64,000 bases of DNA, from contig NC_083350.1 of the NCBI RefSeq assembly GCF_030254825.1, forward strand, positions 65,273,024-65,337,023, given 5' to 3'. Under the pieces are notes generated by a model. It did not search any database. It had not been told where the DNA came from and saw only the letters and a list, made by a program, of their open reading frames with translations. Source of the stretch: Meriones unguiculatus. Taxonomy: Eukaryota > Chordata > Mammalia > Rodentia > Muridae. Position numbers and translations under genes: made by a program. Shown here piece by piece: positions 1 to 11,539 of this stretch; the stretch's first letter is position 1, and each line of letters starts with the position of its first letter.

Positions 1-2242
1 TTTTATTAACCAATCAAAGTTTAAACCTAAGGGAAGAACAGTGAGCTATAGAAGACACTTCTTTTCAGGATGGCACAGAATGGGATCTTTGAGCATTTAT
101 AACCAAGTTCTGCTGAGGCAGTCAACAGAAATATCAAGCCATTACCAGAGACTCTATGGAGTCATTACCTGACTCTATGGCGTCAGGGCTATAAAGCAAA
201 CAAAGCAATCAATGATTGCTCCTCCTCTTTATTATCTGGGGATGTTCTAATATGCCCCTGGTTTTTAAGCAGTAGTTCTATTGGATATAGGATCACTAGT
301 GTTTATTTACTGAGTCCTCTTCTTTGAACACATTTTCTTAAGACATCTGGCACATGCTATTTGGAATGAAAAATCAGCTGTTAACTTTTGCAAGGCTTAG
401 CACCTGTCTCTGTGCTAACTCAACAATTCCCCTCGTTGTCTTGGACTTTTGATAGTTTTATGGAACTATTTTATATGTAGATAAATGTTTGGTTTTGTTT
501 TGCTCTGCATGTGCAAAACTTTCAGCCATTGTTTGTTCATACATTCTTTCTGCTCACCCTCTGCTCCCCACTTCCCTAATTCTCTTAATGACTATCATTT
601 ATATTGGTATGTTTTATAGTGTATTATAGTTATGAAGTTTTCTTCATATTTTCACTTTTCTGGCCTTGTACGAGATAAACACAGGAAAGCCATCTTCAAA
701 TCTGTCATTCTTTCTTCTAGCTGATCAGAAATGCTGTGAAGTCCATAGAACAAAGTTTATTTTTTGAATTTAAGTAATTATATGTTTCAATTGTAGCTTT
801 CTATATAAGTCTTTTTTTTATAGATTTTCTGTCAATTTATTGATATTGTCTTACTGTTGTTGTTTTTTTACACTGACACACAGGCATCTTGCTTTGGGAT
901 GACTGACATTCTAGGTGCTGATATCTCTTATTTGTTGGGTTGGTGCTTACTTCCTTGGTTTCTGTTCCCTTCCCTGGTTCTTAGATGAGGGTGGTGGCTA
1001 TGTATTTTCTGGTCAGGAATTTGGGGAGAATGATAGTATGGCCATTGTGGGTTCCAAGCAAAATGTGTTGTTAGCTATGAAGAGCTGATGTTTAGGAATG
1101 GGGATGGTCTGGGGGGATAGTGCTGAAGGGAAGGACTCCACAGCAAGAAGAAAAGTCAGGTGCTACACCATTATCTGCTGAGTTCTCTAAAACTGGGGGG
1201 AGGGAGAGTGATGAGGGGGTTCAACAGGTTGTGTGCTACAGACTTAGCAATTAAAGCAGGACATTGAATTGAAAGGAAAGGAGGGAGAATGAAGGTCTGA
1301 AGCTCTCCTACCTGCTCTGCTCTGTCTACTAGCTTCTCTGTCAGGCATGGCTGGCAGGCTTCCAGGGGCCTGGGAGGGAGTTAAGTCATGGGGAAGAAGG
1401 TAGAAAAGGAAAACCTGTTTCATCCACTGGAGCTGACGGTCTACCGCAGAGCTGGATATGTGACTAAGGACTAAGGCATTGTCTTTGGAAGCACAGAGGG
1501 AGAGATGACGATCTGCAGTTAGCCAGCATGCTTCCCAGGCTGGAGTTCAAGGTTATTTTTTAGATGTAGTTTTGAACTCTGTGCATATCTTGAGGGATAT
1601 GAGAACCACATGTGTACAGGTGTCTGTACAAGCCAGAAGAGGGTGGATGGTCCTTCATAGCTGGAATGACAGGTGGTTGTAAGGCACCAAACGTGGTTGC
1701 TAGAAACTGAGCTTGGGTCATCTGTTAGAAAGGACTCATTACTTACATACAAGTTTATGAATTCAGCATTAAAAAATTGTTCAAATGTCTGTATATTACT
1801 GATATTTAAGGTTTTTTTTTTCTGGCTTCAAAAACCTATGAGAAAAATGGGAAATCATGAGAATTAAGTAGTGGATTATCAAATGGCTATTTTGTAAAGT
1901 ATGGAAATGTGTGTTATTTTTTTCATTTTGCTTGTCAATGTAATGAATTATGTTTCAAATTTTCCTGGCGTTTTCCTTTTTCCTGTAACTAAAGCACATT
2001 GTGTCTTATCTTGATTAATTATCTGAATATTAGAAACACTAGACTTGATTTATATCTGATTTGTTATGTTTTATCAGACTCCTAAATCATATTTCAGAAT
2101 GAGAAAAATCATGTGGTATTGCTTTGTACTGTGTTAGTCAATGTTTGCTAGGGAAATGATATAAAGTAAAATGCACTGCCTTTCTTACTTATAAAAATGA
2201 AGAAAACCTCCACAGTTCACTTATTTTCTGTGTGCTTTTTAG
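1..2242. other. intron upstream of the first visible exon
   Basis: AT-rich sequence with no exon I can support. The only recognisable element is the SINE near 1575-1745. The interval should be intron, because the next exon opens with a splice acceptor and no start codon context. Confidence 0.6.
1575..1745 (-). repeat. B3-type SINE, antisense, diverged
   Basis: On the minus strand this reads as a degraded tRNA-derived SINE. The + strand shows the usual antisense landmarks in order: a CATGTGTACAGGTGTCTGTA-like stretch, CCAGAAGAGGGTGGATGG, an acceptable 'acaggtggttgtaaggcacc' block, and 'gaaactgagcttgggtc' as the reverse of box B. Short chance open frames across it are not genes. Confidence 0.6.
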
Positions 2243-2338
2243 GAAGATGAATTGATGAAACTGTTTGATTACTTTTGTTGGAAGCAAAAAATTTTGGAAC
2301 AGCATTACTCAGAGAAACTTAATTCTTTTTACTCCTCA
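2243..2338 (+). CDS. exon A of a coiled-coil protein gene (CCDC175/CCDC178-type, unconfirmed)
   Basis: Internal coding exon of 96 bases, phase 0 at both ends, encoding residues 1-32 of the visible 354-residue fragment. The acceptor is TGTGCTTTTTAG just before 2243 and the donor is GTAAGT at 2339. The peptide starts EDELMKLFDYFCWKQ and is open in this frame only. It joins without a frame break to the exon at 2484 across a 145-base intron. Lysine, glutamate and aromatic residues suggest an alpha-helical rod. No start codon is implied, since the reading frame runs back to the splice site and the true 5' end lies outside the window. The family call is inference from the whole fragment; the exon itself is well supported by its splice sites and by phase agreement with the next exon. 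Confidence 0.83.
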
Positions 2339-2483
2339 GTAAGTGGCCTAGTCTCTTCCTTCTGGCAGAGGACTACACATTGTATTTAATTATTAACCTG
2401 AGTGATTAAAATTTATTAACGTCTAAAATTTAGTTTTCAAGTACTGAACATTTATAAATAGTTCTTGTCTTCTTTTTATCAAG

Positions 2484-2620
2484 AAAAAAATATGGGATAT
2501 TGAGATTTCAGACGTTTCGAAAGACTTCTCAGATGTGACAAAATTTTATATGAAACTCTCAGAAGAAAACAAGGAATTACAAAACAATGTTACGACCCTA
2601 ACTCAGGAAATCAGGAACAG
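2484..2620 (+). CDS. exon B of the coiled-coil protein gene
   Basis: 137 bases, entering in phase 0 and leaving in phase 2 (split codon AG|T, completed by exon C). The acceptor is CTTTTTATCAAG and the donor GTAATT. It encodes residues 33-77 plus two bases of codon 78, including FYMKLSEENKELQNNVTTLT, which has leucines and valines spaced about seven apart, as in a coiled coil. The next constitutive exon is 25.9 kb away at 28555, the longest intron in the window and the main landing zone for L1 and ERV insertions. A second, closer acceptor at 3521 also fits the phase (see the candidate terminal exon). Confidence 0.85.
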
Positions 2621-2639
2621 GTAATTAGAATGTTTGTTT

Positions 2640-3255
2640 GTTTGTTACTATGTATCATCCCTGCCAACCCAGATCTGCTTCCAGCTTCAGGCTGTCCAGC
2701 CACCAGGGGGCACAGCACCAGCCTGAAAAGAATGAAACTAGTCTGGTGGGTGGGTTACACAGGATCTCAGTTGGTGGTGAGTGCAGGAGAAACAACCTTC
2801 TCTGAGATTGTTTTCAGTGAAACAGCTCTCTTTTGCCGGTGGTGGGGAGATAAGAGCTAAATAAACCTGGAGAGTGGATAGAGGTATTTGGGATGAGTGT
2901 ACATCATTTTCTGGGGCCGAGGTACTGGGAATGCTTCACTTCCGTGATGAGGAATTCCAAGGTGGACAAGTCCTAATAAGGAGGGAAGAGATTGAACCTG
3001 AAAGCTGGGCATTGGTCTACGTGACTACCACCCTTGAGATGAGGGTCATATAGGCTACTTATGCAATGCTGAGGACATATAGGCCCAGATTGAGGAGGAA
3101 ACAGTCCTATTCCTTCTAGTTTCAGAACAAGATCTTCACGGTTTGGACATATCTTGACCTCACTCTTGCTCCAGACTGGATTCTCCAATTGCATAGCTTT
3201 CCAGCCATACACAAGCCAATATGTGATATGCAATAAATTTCTCCAGTGTGAGTCC
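2640..3255. repeat. diverged LTR-like repeat, related to 21413-21900
   Basis: The stretch shares a run of landmarks with 21500-21650: 'gaatgcttca', 'aggaattcca', 'gaacctg', and 'ttggtctacgtgactaccacc' against 'atggtctatgtggcttccc'. These are two old copies of one interspersed repeat. The second copy shows TATA- and AATAAA-like signals on the minus strand, which is why I read it as an LTR. I cannot name the family. It contains a CTCF-consensus match at 2700. Confidence 0.45.
2700..2713 (+). promoter_or_regulatory. CTCF-consensus motif, forward
   Basis: CCACCAGGGGGCAC matches CCASYAGRKGGCRS at all 14 positions. This is motif evidence only; occupancy is not shown. It lies in intron B-C, 80 bases after the donor of exon B. 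Confidence 0.55.
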
Positions 3256-3413
3256 CTGAGGTCATATGACAATATTCATGTTTAATATTAATTTGATTAT
3301 ACTTACATCTATTCCATATGTTCCTCTGAAAACATCCAGGACGTTATTAACAAAAGTCCCTTTGACATATTATCGAGAAACCAAGGATAACTTCTCAGTT
3401 AAAATATGTGTGG

Positions 3414-3500
3414 TGATGGGGAGGGAATGAGTTAGGGAGTTACAGCTGGGATACAAAGCGAATAAACTGTAATTAATATAAAAATTAAAATTAAATATTT
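3414..3500 (+). mobile_element. short L1 3'-end fragment
   Basis: It carries the same terminal signature as the long L1 copies here: 'agttacagctgggatacaaa', then 'gaataaactgtaattaata', then an A/T-rich tail. Only the last ~80 bases of an L1 were inserted or remain. Confidence 0.75.
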
Positions 3501-3520
3501 AGTGATTGTTTTACCTTCAG

Positions 3521-3671
3521 AAATGATATCAGAGAGCCATTGGCAAAATTAATCTTACATAGCATAAGAAACATAAGAAAGCTACATGTTTCTAGTTCTA
3601 ATTCTGACATAGAGTTTTCAGATTTTGAGGTGGATAAGTGTATAGAAATAGATTCCATAGTAAACAGTTAA
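3521..3671 (+). CDS. candidate alternative terminal exon of the coiled-coil gene
   Basis: An acceptor-like TTGTTTTACCTTCAG precedes 3521. Joined to exon B (phase 2), the sequence stays open for 49 codons and ends at TAA 3669-3671. The predicted tail is acidic and serine-rich, with KLHVSSSNSDIEFSDFEVDK in its middle. An AATAAA lies about 160 bases downstream, near 3828. The sequence does not resemble the L1 copies on either side. An open run of this length has a probability of a few percent in DNA this AT-rich, so phase and acceptor help but do not prove it. If real, it would end a short isoform before the 26-kb intron. Otherwise it is chance or a decayed exon. Confidence 0.35.
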
Positions 3672-3857
3672 AATCCGGTGTAAAGATCTTTACACATACA
3701 ATTTTAGAATGGCTATTGTAACAGTTTAGAAGTTCATTGAAATGTGTAGAACACGGCTCTAGCTAATTTTGACATGCGATGCTTATTTTCTTTGCAAAAT
3801 TTTATAATAATGTTTGTAAAATTAAAAAAATAAAATAAAATTAGGAAAAAAAAAACC

Positions 3858-4472
3858 CTACCACAACACAGATACCTTAAATATGAGTAATCCAGAAGGA
3901 GTCCAAGATGGCAGTGACCAGAGTGTACAGTATCTGAGAGGCACAGGATCCATAACTCTGAAATTGGTGAGTGGAGGGGCAGCTGAGGCCAGAACATCAA
4001 CATTGAGGCTTCCTGGGTGAGAGGGGACAACCTGGGAGCTGGGAGAGTTTGGCTCCAGGCCACCCATGGCCATCTCAGGGGACTGTGAGTGATGAATATT
4101 CAACCCACCTGTACTACCCATTACCCCAAGCACAGGTACTTCCCAGCTCAGTGACTGAAAACTGCCCAGTCTGGCCTCCCACAGCTGCAGCTGTGATAAG
4201 GCAGTGGCTAGCCCAAGCAGAGGCCTCCATTCTCTGTGTCTGAGACTGCAGTGGCAGCTACACCAAGTACAGGCATCCCTGCCTGGTGACCAAACAGTGG
4301 ACTGAGCTGATGGATCTCCTGCACGCTCATTTGCCCCTGCAGGCCCAAATCTGAGAGTAGAAAACACGGAGAACATCTGTGCTTTCTGATTAGGCCTGTG
4401 AGCAAATGAGTGCTCCTTCAAGTGAGTGCTTGCAGAGTCCCAGATCCTGGGTCCCTCTATGCTAGCAGCCAT
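3858..4472 (-). other. long antisense open frame across the L1 5' UTR
   Basis: A 204-codon ATG-to-stop frame runs on the minus strand over the 5' UTR of the L1 at 3895, starting MAASIEGPRIWDSAS. The sense ORFs of the same element are full of stops. The product shows no motif I recognise and is rich in Ser, Pro, Leu and Trp, as expected for translation of GC-rich DNA. It may be chance. Primate L1 is known to carry an antisense 5' UTR frame (ORF0), so it is listed as a candidate and not as a gene. Confidence 0.2.
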
Positions 4473-7400
4473 TCATCTGATCCTTTCCAACCACACCCCT
4501 ACTGTGGGCAACATAGGGATTCTTAAGACAGTATTCTCATCATTGAAGCCCCTGTGCTGTGGGTCAGCCAGTGGAGTCCAGGCAAACAATTCCTGAAGCC
4601 CAAACAGATCGGAATACTAGGAGGACAGTAATACAGGCTGGTAGTCCACTGAGATATTCAGGGTACCTGCGCATGCACATCGCACCTGTGAACAGCTCCA
4701 GCACCCACACCCCTTCTTGAGTTTAAGCTCCACACATCCAGGCATCTATACACTCTAATACCGTTTTCCTCAAAGCACACTATTAAGCACACTCCCACAC
4801 TTGTGCATATGCACCTGCCACCTTCCTCCCTTAACTACTGCTGAAACACCAACATCCACCCTCAAACCAGTGGACCTCTCTAATCTTCCTGAAGAATATT
4901 TCAGACACCAGAGACAGACTGACCCAGTCTGAAGAATAAGCTCCAGGAAAAAACAGCAAAGTTATGGATCATCAGATGACTAGAGGTTGGCATACGAACA
5001 CACCCAACAAATATCAAGACATCATGGCTTCACCAGCAACCCCCAAAATAAATGAAAATTTTAATTCATCAGAAACACAGGAAAATTATTTTAAAGGTAT
5101 GCTTATCCAGTTATTAGAGGCACACAAAGAGGAAATTAACAAGCTCTAAAAGAAACATAAGCAAATACAGCCAAACAAATAGAGACACAGGTAGAGGCAC
5201 AAGTAGTGATATATAGAAAGGAAGTGAACAAAAAAAAATACAGGCCATCATGGAAAGACAGAAAACCACATACAAACAGATGAAGGAAATGATGGAAGAC
5301 ATGAAAACATAATTAGAATCAATAAAGAAAACACAAACATAGAAAACCCTGGAGCTGGAGAACTTAGAGAAAAGATCAGAAACAACAAAGGTCAGCATCA
5401 CCAACAGAATACAAGAGATGAAAGAGAGAATCTCAGACGCTGAAGATACAACTGCAGAAATTCATACATCTCTCAAAGAAAAAGTAAAATCAGAAAAGTT
5501 CCAAACAAAAACATCCCAAGAAATCAAGGACACCATGAAAAGACAGAAATCTAAGATTAATAGGAATAGGTGAAAAAGAAGATTCCAGACTCCAAGGTCC
5601 AGAAAATATTTAAAAAAAAAAAAAACCTAAAAGAAAGTCTTCCCAACTTAAAGACATGTCCATAAACATGCCAGATGCCTACAGAACACCAAATAGACTA
5701 GACCAGAAAAGAAACTCCTCAGGTCACAATGTAGTCCACCCAATCTACAGAACAAAGAAAAGGTATTAAAAGCATCAAGGTAAAAAGGCCAAGTAACATA
5801 TAAAGGTAGACCTATCAGAATCACAGCAGACTTCTCAACAAAAACTATGAAAGCCAGAAGGGCCTAGGCAGATGTCAAGCAGACTTTAAGGAACCACAGG
5901 TACCAACCAAGAATACAGTACCCAGCAAAGCTTTCAAACAACATAAATGGAGAAAACAAAATATTCCATGACAAAACAAAATTTAAAAAAAAAAAAATCT
6001 GCACAGCAAACCAGAGAAACAGAAGGTACTAGAAGGAAAACTCCAATCCAATGAAAACAACTACACCCAAGAAAACATAGGACACAGATAATTTCACAAC
6101 AAAAAATAAAAAGAAAACAAGCAATGAATCACATTAACAGCACCAACTCCACAATAAAAGGAACTAACATTCATTGATCACTGTTATCTAGCAACATCAA
6201 TGGACTCAATTTTCCAATAAAAAGACACAGACTAACAGAATTGTTGTGGAAACGGGATTCAACATAATGCTGCATCCAAGAAAGACACCTCTGCAACAAA
6301 GATAAACACTACTTCAGAGTGTTTATCTTTGGCTGGAAAAGTGTTTCTCATGTAAATAGACCCAGAAAACAAGCTGGGGTAGCTATCAAATAAAATAGAC
6401 TTTCAAACAAAATGAATCAAAAAAGATGAGGAGGAACATGTCATTCTCATCAAAGGAAAACTCCACCAGGAGGACATCACAATCCTGAACATCTATGCCC
6501 TAAATAGAAGAGCACCTGCATTTATACACAAAACATTATTAAAGCTTAAATCACACATTGATCCCAAAACCTTAATAGTGGGAGACTTCAACACTCCACT
6601 CTTACCAAGGGACAGATCATCTAGACAGAAGCTACATAGGGAAATCATGACACTTACAGAGTTCCTAAATCAAATGGACCTAATAGATGTCTACAGAACT
6701 TGATACCCAAACTCAAAAGGGTATATCTTCTTTTCAGCAACTATTGGAACCTTCTCAAAAAATTGACCATATAGTTGGGCACAAAACAAGTTTCAACCAA
6801 TATAAGAAGACGGAAATAATCCCTTGTATCCTATCAGACCACAATGGCCCAAAACTAGACCTCAACAACAACAGAAATAACAAAAAGCCTATATACACAT
6901 GGAAGCTAAACAACTCTCTACTCAACGACAGCTTGGTCAGGGAAGAAATAAAAGAAAGAAATTAGAGACTTCCTAAAATTCAATGAAAATGAAGGCACAA
7001 CATACCCAAACTTATGAAACACAATGAAAGCAGTGCTAAGAGGAAAGTTCATAGCACTAAGTGCATCCAGCAAGAAGTTGGAGACATCTCCTACAAGCAA
7101 CTTAATAGCGCATCGAAAAGCTCTGGGAAGAGGGTGGGGAGAAGCAGACACACCCAAGAGGAGTAGATGATTGGAAGTAATTAATTAAACTCAGAGCTGA
7201 AATCAATGAATTAGAAACAAAGACGTCAATTCAAAGAATCAATGAAACCAATATCTGGCTCTTTGAGAAAATCAATAAGATAGACAAACCCTTTGCAAAA
7301 CTAAAAGGCAGAGAGAAACTATTCAAATCACCAAAATCAGAAATGAAAGGGAGACATAACGAAGGACACTGGGGAAATCCAAACAATCATTAGGTCTTAC

Positions 7401-9537
7401 TACAAAAGTGATATGCCACAAAATTTGAAAATCTAAATGAAATGGACAATTTTCTTGATAGATTCTATTTACCAAAATTGAATCGAGATCAGGTAAATAG
7501 ATTAAGTAGTCCTATATCCTCCAAGGAAATAGAAGCATTCATCAAAATCTCCCTTCCAAAAAAATCTGACGGCCAGACAGTTTCAGCACAGAATTCTACC
7601 AGACCTTGAGAGAAGAGCTAGTTCTGATTCTCTTCAAACTATTCCACAAAATAGAAACATTACCAAACTCATTCTATGAAGCCACAGTCACCTTGATACC
7701 TAAACCACATAAAGACCCAACCAAAAAAGAGAACTTTTCAGACCTATCTCTATTATGAACATTGATGCAAAAATACTCAATAAAATACTTGCAAACGAAA
7801 TAAAAAAACACATCAAAGATATTATCCACCATGACCAAATAGGCGTCATTTCAGGCATGCAAAGGTGGTTCAATATAAGGAAATCTATCAATGTAATCCA
7901 CAATATAAACAAACTGAAGGAGAAAAATCACATGATCATCTCCTTAGACACCAAAACACATTTGACAAAACCAGCACCCATTCATGTTTAAAGTCTTGGA
8001 GAGATCAGGGATACAACACACATACCTAAACATAGAAAGACAATATACAGCAAGCCTATAGCCAGCATCAAACTAAATGGAGAGAAACTTAAATCAATCC
8101 CACTGAACTCATGGACAAGGCAAGACTGCCCACTCTCTCTGTATCTCTTCAACATAATAGTTGAAGTCCTAGGTAGAGCAATAGGACAACTAAAGGAGAT
8201 CAAGGGATGCAAATCAGAAAGGAAGAAGTTAAAATATCACTATTTGCAGATAATATGATAGTATACAAGATGACCCCAGAAATTCTACAAAAGAACTCCT
8301 TCACCTGATAAACACCTTCAGTAATGTGGCTGAATACAAAATTAACTCAAAAAAAAAAATCAGTAGCCCTTCTGTATATGAAAGAAAAAAGAATGGTTGA
8401 GAAAGAAATTAAGGAAACTACACTCTTCACAATAGCCCCTAATAACATAAAGTTCTGTGGTGTGACTCTAACCAAGCAACTGTAAGACCCGTTTGAAAAA
8501 AAAAATTTACGTCTCTGAAGAAAGAAATTGAAGAAGATATCATAAGGTGGAAAGATCTTCCATGCTCATGGATCAGTAGGATTAACATAGTGAAAATGGG
8601 CATTCTGCCAAAAGCAATCTATAGATTCAGTGCTATTCTCATCAAAACACCAACACAAATCATCACAGACCTTTAAAGAACAATTCTCAATTTCATGTTG
8701 AAAAACAAAAACCCCAGAATTGCTAAAACAATTCTGTACAACAACAGATCTTTTGGAGGTATCTACATCCCTGATCTCAAGCTGTACTACAGAGCAATAG
8801 TAATAAAAACTGCATGGTACTGGCATAGAAACAGAATGGTGAATCAGTGGAATTGAATAGAAGACACAGAAATAAACCCAACACACCAACAGATACTTGA
8901 TTTTGGACAAAGTCAAAACCATACAACAGAAAAAAGACAGCATCTTCAACAAATGGTGTGAGTCTAACTGGATGTCTACATGTAAAAAAATGAAAATAGA
9001 CCCATATCTATCACTCTGCACCAAGTTAAAGTCCAAGTGGATCAAAGACCTCAACATAACACCAGACGCACTAAACCTACTACAAGAAAGAGTGGGAAAA
9101 ACTTTGAACTCATTGGCACAGGAGACAGCTTCCTGAACAGAACACCAACAGCACAGGCTCTAAGATCAATAATCAATAAATGGGACCTCATGAATCCGAA
9201 AAGCTTCCGTAAAGCAAAGAACACTGTCGTCAGAACAAAACGACGGCCTACAGACTGGAAAAGGATCTTCACCAACCCTACATCTGACAAAGGGTTAATA
9301 TCCAGAACATATTAAAAACTCAAGAAGTTAAACTGCCTTACCTCAAGAAGTTGCAGCCTTACCAGGCCACAGAGGAAGGCAATCCAGCTAGTCCTGATAG
9401 GCTAGGGTCAGAGGGAATATGGGGAGGATTTCCCCTTTCAGGGGACTTGGGGAGGCGCCTGGGAGGAGATGAGGGAAGGGGCTACAGCTGGTATACAAAG
9501 TGAATAAACTGTAATTAATAAAAAAATAAATAAATTT
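3895..9537 (+). mobile_element. near full-length L1 (LINE-1), decayed, with a 3' internal deletion
   Basis: In order: a GC-richer 5' UTR (about 3895-4960); an ORF1 remnant starting at ATG 4964 and soon broken by a stop, with the conserved ORF1 segment recognisable at 5580-5960; and an ORF2 remnant from about 6150 to 9315. In ORF2 the endonuclease part shows the KIDHIVGHK and ILSDHNG blocks (6760-6850). The reverse transcriptase part shows the HHDQIGVISGMQRWFNIRKS block (7830-7890), but its active-site FADD reads FADN (8243-8254). After 9315 the sequence jumps directly into the 3' UTR ('ttaccaggccacagaggaag'), so the ORF2 C-terminus and the first part of the 3' UTR are missing. It ends with 'aataaactgtaattaata' and an A-rich tail. 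Many stops and frameshifts make it non-autonomous. It lies in sense with the host gene. Confidence 0.92.
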
Positions 9538-9786
9538 AAAAATACCTAAATAATTCCTAAATAATTTTTTAAAGTGAGCAATCTAGAAAGGAGACCTGTC
9601 TACAAGAGAATATGAGTATGATATCTAGCAGAAACAAGCAGCATTCAGGACTTAGTGTTATATAAGTGGAACGGTTTATTTCCCACCCATTGTCATTGTC
9701 ATTTAGCCATATGTTGGTATGTATTTTCATGTTATTTCTTCTGAGACCCAGAACAAAGGATTGGATGCCTCTAAGAACGTTGTTTT
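9538..9786. other. intron between the L1 and the retroposed LTR
   Basis: AT-rich sequence with no recognisable element or exon. Confidence 0.4.
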
Positions 9787-10137
9787 AAAACTATAGGGAA
9801 AGGGGGAACTGTAGAGAGCTGCGGAATGCTATGCCTTAAAGATGGAGCTGGTTTCCGCCTTCCACCTTCCCGATGGTGAGTGCTCTCTGTCACGAACAAT
9901 TCCACATTTGGCTAAGGCTGAAGATCTGGCTTGCTTCCATGTATGTGGACCTATCTGCATTGCCCACGTGGCATGCCTGGGTTGGCTACCCAGAGGCTAT
10001 TTAAGCTGTGGGCTGGCTTTCCCCAGGGTCCGAGGATTGTTCAAGGTTCCTGAATAAACTGCATTAAAAAAAATAAATAAATTATCAATACTAAATACTT
10101 TAATAATTCAAAAAAAAAAAAAAAAAACTATAGGGAA
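9787..10137 (+). mobile_element. retroposed ERV 3' end (polypurine tract + U3-R + poly(A)), copy 1
   Basis: The insert is bounded by a 14-base direct repeat, AAAACTATAGGGAA, at 9787-9800 and 10124-10137. It starts inside a polypurine tract (AGGGGGAAC, 9801-9809). It continues with the LTR from TGTAGAGAGCTGC (9810), through a TATTTAAG box and AATAAA, to GCATT at 10065, and then becomes an A-rich tail. U5 is absent: the LTR stops where the transcript would be polyadenylated. The target reads TTTT/AAAA, as for the L1 endonuclease. This is therefore an L1-mobilised, 5'-truncated ERV mRNA, not a solo LTR. A short non-A stretch separates two A runs in the tail. Confidence 0.8.
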
Positions 10138-10387
10138 GTGTGCATTACTGATAGCACTGACCACTCTCAGAACTTCAGCAAGAAGGCCTCAGGTATCGCT
10201 GCTCCCATTTCCTCAGATGACTCAAGTCACATGGCCAGATCTCATGTTGATGAGATATACAGTTCCCAAAAAAGTACAAATAGAGAATGAATACAAGAAA
10301 AAAATGTCTGGCGCTAGGAATAAATTAAAATAACACAGAGATGCCATTTCACCTCAATCAGTATATCTGCACTCAAGAAAACAAGTG

Positions 10388-10570
10388 ACTTCCCAGCAAG
10401 ATGGTTGAGCGGATAAAGGTCCTTGCTGTACAAACCTGATGATGTAAGTTTAATTCCTGGAGTCCTCATAAAGGTAGAGCAAGAGAACCAGTTGCACCAG
10501 TTTTCCTCCATAAGTGTGTCATGGCACATGTGTCCCAGTCCACATACAACACACATACATGCACAGAAGT
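10388..10570 (+). repeat. tRNA-derived SINE (B3/B4 group)
   Basis: It begins with an A-box-like 'agcaagatggttgagcgg', continues to a degraded box B ('taatTCctggagtcc'), and ends in a CA-rich tail ('cacatacaacacacatacat'). It sits inside the old L1. Confidence 0.65.
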
Positions 10571-10976
10571 ATAAGAAACTACTACAGATGCTAGTAAGTG
10601 TACTACAGAAAAAGAAGACTCACACACTATTAGAAAGAATGTCAATCCATGTAATCACTACTAAGGTAACTTTTGAGTTTTCTTCAAAATCATATAATCT
10701 AGCTATATCATTCCTGGGCATATATTCAAAGGACTCTCATTCAGAACATTGCATAGATACCTGAACACCCATGTTTATTTGCAGAGCTATTCACAACAGC
10801 CAAAATAGGGAATAGTACTTAGTGACCAGCACACGATAAATACATAATATTGCATATATATGCATGTATATAATTATTCAGCCAAAAGAAAATTATGTAA
10901 TTTGCATGAAAATAGAATAGATGAAATAAGCTAGACTCAGCAAAGTGTCACCTTTTTCAATGTAGAATCTAGATGT

Positions 10977-10992
10977 ATGTGTGTGTGTGTGA

Positions 10993-11050
<58 letters not shown>
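10977..11050. repeat. (TG)n(GA)n compound microsatellite
   Basis: About 33 bases of TG repeat run directly into about 42 bases of GA repeat. Confidence 0.95.
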
Positions 11051-11051
<1 letters not shown>

Positions 11052-11539
11052 GAAATGTTAACTCTGGAGAGAAAGAAATTACTTAATGGAAGTGGGGCGA
11101 GGGGGAAAAGATTAGATAATAAAAAGGAAGTCAAACATTATAAACTTACCTGTAGGCTCTAGTATTGTAAAATATACATGGCAAGACAGGAAAGGGGGAG
11201 AGAAATTTGGAGAAGGGGACCAACAGAAGGAGGGGATGAGAGGAGCATCCAGTTAAAGTTTGTAATGTGTGTGTGTGTTTGAACTGCCATGGTAAAGCCC
11301 ATGTATTATTGTGAATAACAAATTTGCATTGGAAGAGGTTGATAATGACAATTGGGAACACTCTGACAGTCTACACCATGCATTAGGAACTTTGCCCCGG
11401 CTAGGGTTTACTTTTCCAGATAACACCTTGAGATGACAGTTTTGTCTCTCCAACAATAAAACAAACTGATGCTTCAAGCAAATGTAATGATTCCTTCCCA
11501 AAGCTTTATTCACCTGTCTCCTAAACATTCCACGTCATC

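Larger units (their letters stand above)
10270..11310 (+). mobile_element. old L1 fragment (ORF2 3' end and 3' UTR), interrupted by a SINE
   Basis: Diverged L1 ORF2 C-terminal sequence is recognisable, e.g. 'atatcattcctgggcatata' and 'ttcacaacagccaaaatagg'. A tRNA-derived SINE splits it at about 10388-10570, and a (TG)n(GA)n tract occurs in its 3' part. Much more diverged than the other L1 copies in this window. Confidence 0.65.

Noticed and set aside
8566..9057. 163-codon minus-strand frame
   Set aside because: It is exactly antisense to L1 ORF2; similar shadows occur at 39564-39998 and 9051-9290.
9842..10057. 71-codon frame repeated at 17733 and 20668 with nearly the same protein
   Set aside because: It lies inside the LTR U3-R in all three copies; the frame is conserved because the copies are recent. 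No sign of a real protein beyond that.
10388..10570. tRNA gene
   Set aside because: A- and B-box-like sequences belong to degraded SINEs with CA-rich tails; no cloverleaf can be drawn. The same holds for the other SINEs listed.
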